Source: an uncultured Alphaproteobacteria bacterium
Lineage (GTDB): Bacteria > Pseudomonadota > Alphaproteobacteria > RUG11792
DNA: 14,125 bases
Direction of reading: 5' to 3'
NCBI GenBank assembly: GCA_905236375.1
Contig: CAJOOW010000055.1
Span: forward strand, 1-14,125
In this document: positions 12,611 to 14,125 of the stretch, one piece after another
Numbering within the stretch: position 1 is the stretch's first letter
Layout of the letters: each line of letters starts with the position of its first letter
Notes under the pieces: generated by a model
Database searches by the model: none
What the model was told of the DNA's origin: nothing
Seen by the model: only the letters and a program-made list of their open reading frames with translations
Program-made: the position numbers and the translations under genes

Positions 12611-14125
12611 AATCATTTTCAGGAAAAATTTGGAATTTTTCAGAAATAGATGAAAATCGATTATCAGAAATCAAGGATAATTCTGATATAAACGATTTGG
12701 TCGCAAAAATCTTACTTAATCGAGGATTTAAGAATTCAGATGAGGTTAATGCATTTCTAAATGCAAAACTTAAAAATACGATTCCAGATCCATCTTTACT
12801 TATTGATATGGATAAAGCCGTCGATAGAACAGTTAAAGCAATAGAAAATCATCAAAACATAACTATCATCGGAGATTATGATGTTGATGGTATAACTTCA
12901 ACGTATCTCTTGATAAAATATCTAAGACTTATTGGGATCAATCCAAAGTATTATATTCCAAACAGATTTACGGATGGTTATGGAATAAGCGAAAATTCAA
13001 TCGAAGTTGCCGTTCGAAATCAAGCTGATTTGGTTATTGCTGTCGATTCTGGAACAAATTCAATAAAAGAAATTGCAGAAGCCAAAGAGTGCGGAATTGA
13101 GTTTGTAATTTTAGATCACCATACGCAACTCTCAGAAAATCTTCCTGATGCATTTGCTGTCGTTAATCCAAACAGAATCGATCAAAAAGAACTTGGTTTT
13201 TCTCATATTAAAAATCTCTGCGCTGCTGGGGTTGTTTTCCTTTTTTTAATATCTCTTCAACGAAAATTGAAATCGATTGATTTTTTTGAAGATTCTGAGG
13301 AACCAAATCTTTTGAAAGCGACAAATATTGTTACTCTTGGAACTCTTTGCGATGTTATGGATCTTAGGGGAATCAACAGAGCAATTACGAAATACACAAT
13401 TGCAAAGAATGAATATTCAATGGGAATTTGCTCACTTATGCAGGCTTTTAATATCGAGAAGATATCATCACCAGACGATCTTTCATTTTTTATAGGACCT
13501 GCGATTAATGCTGCTGGAAGGGTTGATGATCCGCATATTGGATTAAATTTACTCCTAGAAGAATCAGTGGAAAATTCTCAAAGAATCGCTTCGCATCTTA
13601 TCGAACTTAATCAAAAGCGAAAAGCAATCGAAAAACAGCTTTTATCAGACGCAATGTTTATGATTGATGACAAGAAATTAGCGAATAACAGAGGAATTTG
13701 TGTTTTTGGAGAAAATTGGAATGAAGGAGTAATAGGAATTGTGGCTGGAAGATTAAAAGATAAATTTCAAAAGCCCGTTTTTGTTATATCTCTATCTCAA
13801 GATGGAATGGGAAAAGGATCGGCTAGATCCGTTAATGGAATTCATCTTGGTCAGTTTCTTGAAAAAGCAAATTCTGCTGGGCTTATAATTAAAGGCGGAG
13901 GGCATGCACTCGCTGGAGGATTTTCGATCCAAAAGGATAAAATTTCAGATTTTCAAAAATTCATTGAGACCCAAATAGAAGGAGAATTTATTAATTCCCT
14001 CGATATTGATTATTCTCTTTCGGCTCTTAGTAATCTCGAGCAGATTTCAAAGGAAATATCAGCCATTGAGCCTTTTGGAAAAGGGGTAGAAAAACCAACT
14101 TTTTGTTTTAAGAAATTAAGGCTTC
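12604..14125 (+). CDS. recJ: Single-stranded-DNA-specific exonuclease RecJ (3' end outside window)
   Basis: 5'-to-3' exonuclease on single-stranded DNA, acting in recombination (RecF pathway), mismatch and base excision repair. The frame is open for 507 codons to the window edge. DHH-superfamily motifs are in order: DYDVDG at residues 91-96 (canonical DYDVDGxTS), VDSGTNS at about 147, DHH at 171-173, VVNPNR, GPAINAAGRVDDPHIGLNLL around 299, GSARSV, and GGGHALAGGF around 431-440, the DHHA1 signature with His434. All metal ligands expected of an active enzyme are present. RecJ is usually 560-600 residues, so perhaps 60-90 remain beyond the edge. ATG at 12604 is preferred; GTG at 12607 in the same frame would give a GTGA overlap and differ by one residue. 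Overlap with murB implies translational coupling. Confidence 0.95.
   Translation, partial: MVKSFSGKIWNFSEIDENRLSEIKDNSDINDLVAKILLNRGFKNSDEVNAFLNAKLKNTIPDPSLLIDMDKAVDRTVKAIENHQNITIIGDYDVDGITSTYLLIKYLRLIGINPKYYIPNRFTDGYGISENSIEVAVRNQADLVIAVDSGTNSIKEIAEAKECGIEFVILDHHTQLSENLPDAFAVVNPNRIDQKELGFSHIKNLCAAGVVFLFLISLQRKLKSIDFFEDSEEPNLLKATNIVTLGTLCDVMDLRGINRAITKYTIAKNEYSMGICSLMQAFNIEKISSPDDLSFFIGPAINAAGRVDDPHIGLNLLLEESVENSQRIASHLIELNQKRKAIEKQLLSDAMFMIDDKKLANNRGICVFGENWNEGVIGIVAGRLKDKFQKPVFVISLSQDGMGKGSARSVNGIHLGQFLEKANSAGLIIKGGGHALAGGFSIQKDKISDFQKFIETQIEGEFINSLDIDYSLSALSNLEQISKEISAIEPFGKGVEKPTFCFKKLRL

Noticed and set aside
1..14125. CRISPR array, toxin-antitoxin pair, restriction-modification or other defence cassette
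   Set aside because: The only regular repeats are the coding 78-bp units. No adjacent small-gene pair, methylase, nuclease-helicase set or cas-like gene was found.

Overview
The window is AT-rich, densely packed bacterial chromosome. The gene set is mostly housekeeping: guanylate kinase, exonuclease VII large subunit, an M16B processing peptidase, an RlpA lipoprotein, RmuC, a family-4-type uracil-DNA glycosylase, IspE, a DUF721/DciA-like protein, MurB and RecJ. The OmpA/MotB-type protein, the M16B peptidase and the glycosylase look most like alphaproteobacterial versions. High AT content, short intergenic gaps, IspE (MEP pathway) and peptidoglycan genes mixed with unrecognised secreted proteins fit a host-associated alphaproteobacterium, perhaps of the Holosporales/Rickettsiales type. 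That placement is inference from protein style and base composition, not a database match.

Layout, left to right. (1) 1-1058, + strand: the C-terminal part of an OmpA/MotB-like envelope protein overlaps gmk by ATGA. (2) 1239-3140, +: a large secreted protein with seven 26-residue BspA/DUF285-type repeats, followed by a low-complexity beta-rich region. (3) 3165-3262: an intergenic element with perfect 18-bp terminal inverted repeats. (4) 3319-4650, +: xseA. Its stop codon interlocks with that of a convergent small secreted protein (4647-5249, -). (5) 5250-5572: a 323-bp divergent intergenic region with two candidate forward promoters. (6) 5573-7472, +: M16B peptidase and rlpA, overlapping by 29 nt. 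(7) 7495-10500, -: rmuC, an unknown secreted protein and the uracil-DNA glycosylase gene. (8) 10499-14125, +: ispE, then a compact DUF721-murB-recJ cluster; recJ runs off the right edge.

Functionally, the window divides into envelope biogenesis (OmpA-like, RlpA, MurB), DNA maintenance (XseA, RmuC, UDG, RecJ, DciA-like), precursor metabolism (Gmk, IspE), protein processing (M16B) and three exported proteins of unknown role (starting at 1239, 5249 and 9737). The exported proteins are the accessory part. Several candidate promoters share an extended -10 form (TGnTAtaAT or close). The one serving the uracil-DNA glycosylase would start transcription almost exactly at its ATG, suggesting a leaderless mRNA. 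No tRNA, rRNA, CRISPR array, intact transposase gene or classic multi-gene defence system was seen. The most unusual items are the repeat-bearing surface protein, the inverted-repeat element beside it, the glycosylase lacking its usual cluster cysteines, and the overlapping divergent starts of udg and ispE.
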